Shown: one piece after another, positions 5,245 to 6,726 of the stretch | Numbering within the stretch: position 1 is the stretch's first letter | Layout: each line of letters begins with the position of its first letter | Source: Rhodobacterales bacterium | GTDB taxonomy: Bacteria; Pseudomonadota; Alphaproteobacteria; Rhodobacterales; Rhodobacteraceae | DNA: 6,726 bases | Assembly: GCA_025357355.1 (NCBI GenBank) | Contig: JANXPK010000242.1 | Location: 1-6,726, forward strand | Direction of reading: 5' to 3' | The notes under the pieces: generated by a model | Database searches by the model: none | Told to the model about the DNA's origin: nothing | The model's input: only the letters and a program-made list of their open reading frames with translations | Position numbers and translations under genes: made by a program

Positions 5245-5898
5245 ATGCGGGCCGAGGACGTTGCGACGCTGTTCACCCGCAGCGATGGCAGCTATCTGTT
5301 TGCCCGTTGGGGCAGGCCGATCGTGCCGGTGGTGTTCGGCGTTGACGACGCGACGCTGGCGGTGGTCAAGGGCGCAATCGAGGCGGTGGTGGTGTTGGCC
5401 GGTCACAAGATGGCCGGGTTGGACCCTGAACTGGGTGTCAACCTCATGCTGTTCTTTCTGCGCGACTGGGCCGAGCTGCCGCAGGTGCCGGGCCTGGATC
5501 ATCTGGTGCCGGACCTCGGACCTTTGTGCCAAAGGCTGAGCGAGGCTGACGCCAACCAGTACCGGTTCTTCCGTTTTGATCCGGCCGGGGCGATCAAGGC
5601 GGCCTTCGTCTTTGTGCGGCTGGACGCGGCGTTGGGGGCGATGGCGGCGGAGGATCTGGCGCTGTGTCAGGCGGCAGAGGTGATCTGCCTGTGGTCGGAC
5701 CGCGCATTCACCGCGTCCTCGCCATTGGCAACGGTCGGGGGCCGGGTGATCCTGCGGCCCGATATCGCCGGGGTGATAAGGGCCGGTTATGACCGGACGA
5801 TGCCAGTGATGGCGCAAGATGCGGCCCACGCGCTGCGTCTGGCGGCGCGGGTGAATGCCGCGTTGCAGGCCCTTGGCAAGGACGGCAGCCTTGGCTAG
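5245..5898 (+). CDS. Conserved-looking hypothetical protein, function not recognised
   Basis: I do not recognise this 217-residue protein. It has no signal peptide and no clear membrane helix, and it looks like a soluble alpha/beta protein. Hydrophobic strands are seen at about 26-33 (IVPVVFGV), 65-72, 119-126 (AAFVFVRL) and 143-149. The segment ANQYRFFRFDPAG (about 103-115) is the most distinctive block. Cysteines occur at 95, 141 and 148. Its ATG directly abuts the TGA of the hydrolase gene (TGAATG), with GAGG 11 bases upstream, so expression is very likely coupled to that gene. Codon use looks like its neighbours. The tight coupling suggests a shared task with the hydrolase and DUF1993 protein, but nothing visible tells what that is. 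Confidence 0.8.
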   Translation: MRAEDVATLFTRSDGSYLFARWGRPIVPVVFGVDDATLAVVKGAIEAVVVLAGHKMAGLDPELGVNLMLFFLRDWAELPQVPGLDHLVPDLGPLCQRLSEADANQYRFFRFDPAGAIKAAFVFVRLDAALGAMAAEDLALCQAAEVICLWSDRAFTASSPLATVGGRVILRPDIAGVIRAGYDRTMPVMAQDAAHALRLAARVNAALQALGKDGSLG

Positions 5899-5915
5899 CC
5901 TTGAGAGACAACCGC

Positions 5916-5921
5916 AGGAGG
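5916..5921 (+). promoter_or_regulatory. Consensus Shine-Dalgarno for the micro-lipoprotein
   Basis: AGGAGG, the full consensus, stands 5 bases before ATG 5927. It is the strongest ribosome site in the window and the main support for translation of the very short reading frame after it. Confidence 0.8.
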
Positions 5922-5926
5922 TCGCA

Positions 5927-6004
5927 ATGATCCGGCTCTTGATCTGGCTGGCACTGCCCCTGATCCTTGCAGGCTGCGGCGTGCCGTTCGTTCCACTGAT
6001 GTGA
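5927..6004 (+). CDS. 25-residue micro-lipoprotein
   Basis: A very short gene encoding 25 residues that are almost entirely a lipoprotein signal peptide: MIRLL, a hydrophobic core, then the lipobox LAGC with Cys at 17. After lipidation and signal peptidase II cleavage, only the nine-residue lipopeptide CGVPFVPLM would remain. No Asp follows the cysteine, so there is no inner-membrane retention signal of the enterobacterial type; outer membrane location is a guess. Support for a real gene is strong for its size: a consensus AGGAGG 5 bases upstream, ATG start, TGA stop, and a fit of 28 and 10 bases between neighbours. It is comparable in concept to entericidin-type small lipoproteins but I do not assign it to that family. 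It precedes a secreted putative lysozyme inhibitor and ybgC. Confidence 0.72.
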   Translation: MIRLLIWLALPLILAGCGVPFVPLM

Positions 6005-6009
6005 GGGGG
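6004..6009 (+). promoter_or_regulatory. Ribosome binding site for the Ivy-like gene
   Basis: AGGGGG stands 5 bases before ATG 6015 and overlaps the last base of the micro-lipoprotein stop codon. It favours ATG 6015 over the in-frame GTG at 6009, which is part of this site. Confidence 0.55.
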
Positions 6010-6014
6010 TGGCC

Positions 6015-6395
6015 ATGCGTTTTGTCGTGTTCGTTCTGGCATTTGTGCTGGCGACGCCGGTCCTGGCACAGGATGTGACAAAGTGGGTCGGGCGCGAACC
6101 GGATGAGATCATAGCCGATGCCAGGTGGCAGGCCCAATTCATTGCCGTCATGGGCAAGGCTGGGTTCAAGCGGTTGCAGGATGATCTGGTCATCGAAGAG
6201 CCGATGACCCGTGACGGCGACTGGGTCGTGGGGACAGGCTGCGCGCCGCATCAATGCGGCGATGTGATGGGCGGCTTTGCCATATCCGTCAAGACGGGGA
6301 AGATTTTGGCCGTGGTTCGCGATGCGGGTGGGGTCAAGCACTGGGGCAGCGGTGCCCAAGAGCCGCCGAGCCTCGCCGCCATCGCGCAGCAATGA
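6015..6395 (+). CDS. Secreted Ivy-like protein, putative periplasmic lysozyme inhibitor
   Basis: A 126-residue protein with a Sec signal peptide: MRF, a hydrophobic core and TPVLA before the predicted cleavage ahead of QD (about residue 19). The mature part, about 108 residues, should be periplasmic. The key feature is GCAPHQCG at 75-82: the Cys-Pro-His-Cys loop CxPHxC (C76, H79, C81) is the hallmark of Ivy (inhibitor of vertebrate lysozyme), where it closes into a disulfide-held loop that enters the lysozyme active site. It is followed, as in Ivy, by a beta-rich stretch (GGFAISVKTGKILAVVRD). The N-terminal half matches less clearly, so this is a motif-based family call. It starts 10 bases after the micro-lipoprotein and overlaps ybgC by 4 bases. 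Confidence 0.72.
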   Translation: MRFVVFVLAFVLATPVLAQDVTKWVGREPDEIIADARWQAQFIAVMGKAGFKRLQDDLVIEEPMTRDGDWVVGTGCAPHQCGDVMGGFAISVKTGKILAVVRDAGGVKHWGSGAQEPPSLAAIAQQ

Positions 6396-6726
6396 GCCAT
6401 TCCTTTGCGCTGCGGGTTTATTACGAGGACACTGACCTCGCGGGCATCGTTTATTACGCCAACTACCTGAAATTCATTGAACGGGCGCGCACCGAATGGG
6501 TGCGGGGTCTGGGCTTCGATCAGGGCTGGCTGCGGGCCGAGGCGGGGCTGGTGTTTGCGGTGCGGCGGATCGAGGCCGATTTTCTGCGCCCGGCGAAGTT
6601 CGACGATGAACTGGCGGTCGAGACCGGGGTGATCACCATGACGGGCGCACGGATCGTGCTGGAGCAGGACGTGACGCGGCAGGGTGAAAAGCTGTTTGCG
6701 GCCGTGGTGACGCTGGTTTGTCTGAC
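6392..6726 (+). CDS. ybgC: Tol-Pal system-associated acyl-CoA thioesterase, 3' end outside window
   Basis: The first 111 codons of a hotdog-fold (4HBT) thioesterase that hydrolyses short- to long-chain acyl-CoA and is linked to phospholipid metabolism at the inner membrane. The N-terminal active-site motif is visible: RVYYEDTDLAGIVYYANYLKF (from residue 8) with the conserved Asp at about 15, then ERARTEWVRGLG. Next come the central strands VFAVRRIEADFLRPAKFDDEL and a MTGARIVLEQ strand; about 20-30 residues should be missing. The start ATG overlaps the stop of the Ivy-like gene (ATGA), implying translational coupling. In most proteobacteria ybgC heads the tolQ-tolR-tolA-tolB-pal cluster, so those genes are expected just to the right. 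Confidence 0.93.
   Translation, partial: MSHSFALRVYYEDTDLAGIVYYANYLKFIERARTEWVRGLGFDQGWLRAEAGLVFAVRRIEADFLRPAKFDDELAVETGVITMTGARIVLEQDVTRQGEKLFAAVVTLVCL

Noticed and set aside
4669..6081. Long open frame (470 codons) on the minus strand across the hydrolase and orphan genes
   Set aside because: Same His/Arg/Gln-rich shadow composition; the opposite strand has the isochorismatase triad, the lipobox and good ribosome sites.
1..6726. Mobile element, phage, toxin-antitoxin or CRISPR signature
   Set aside because: No transposase, integrase, direct-repeat array, attachment site or toxin-antitoxin pair was seen; gene composition looks uniform across the window.

Overview
The window is GC-rich and almost fully packed with genes. 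An argD-argF arginine pair, GC-biased third codon positions, a GC-rich extragenic palindrome and a ybgC gene at the right edge (normally the head of tol-pal) all suggest an alphaproteobacterial chromosome, most likely Rhodobacteraceae. The family assignment rests on recognising gene content and sequence style, not on a search.

Left block (1-1694, plus strand): the 3' end of acetylornithine aminotransferase (argD), a GNAT acetyltransferase that overlaps it, a short gap holding a GC-rich hairpin repeat, and complete anabolic ornithine carbamoyltransferase (argF). The two arg enzymes act at neighbouring steps of arginine synthesis; the acetyltransferase is a passenger of unknown substrate.

Middle block: a minus-strand gene (1720-2568) converges on argF and encodes an unrecognised protein with three membrane helices and a soluble C-terminal domain. 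It diverges from a plus-strand cation diffusion facilitator (2849-4129), probably a zinc exporter, with an unusual extension of about 110 residues and His clusters at both ends. The 280-base gap between them holds a good sigma-70-like promoter for the minus-strand gene and several inverted repeats directly upstream of the exporter.

Right block (4194-6726, plus strand): six tightly packed genes with gaps of 4, 0, 28, 10 and -4 bases. They are a DUF1993 protein, an isochorismatase-like hydrolase, an unrecognised 217-residue protein, a 25-residue lipoprotein that is easily missed, a secreted protein with the Cys-x-Pro-His-x-Cys loop of the Ivy lysozyme inhibitors, and ybgC (cut by the window end). 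The last three all point to the cell envelope: a lipid-anchored micropeptide, a putative periplasmic lysozyme inhibitor and the Tol-Pal-associated thioesterase.

The most interesting items are the micro-lipoprotein/Ivy-like pair, the extended exporter with its structured leader, the unknown membrane protein, and the extragenic repeat that appears to supply the end of the GNAT gene. No tRNA, rRNA, CRISPR array, transposase or integrase was seen.
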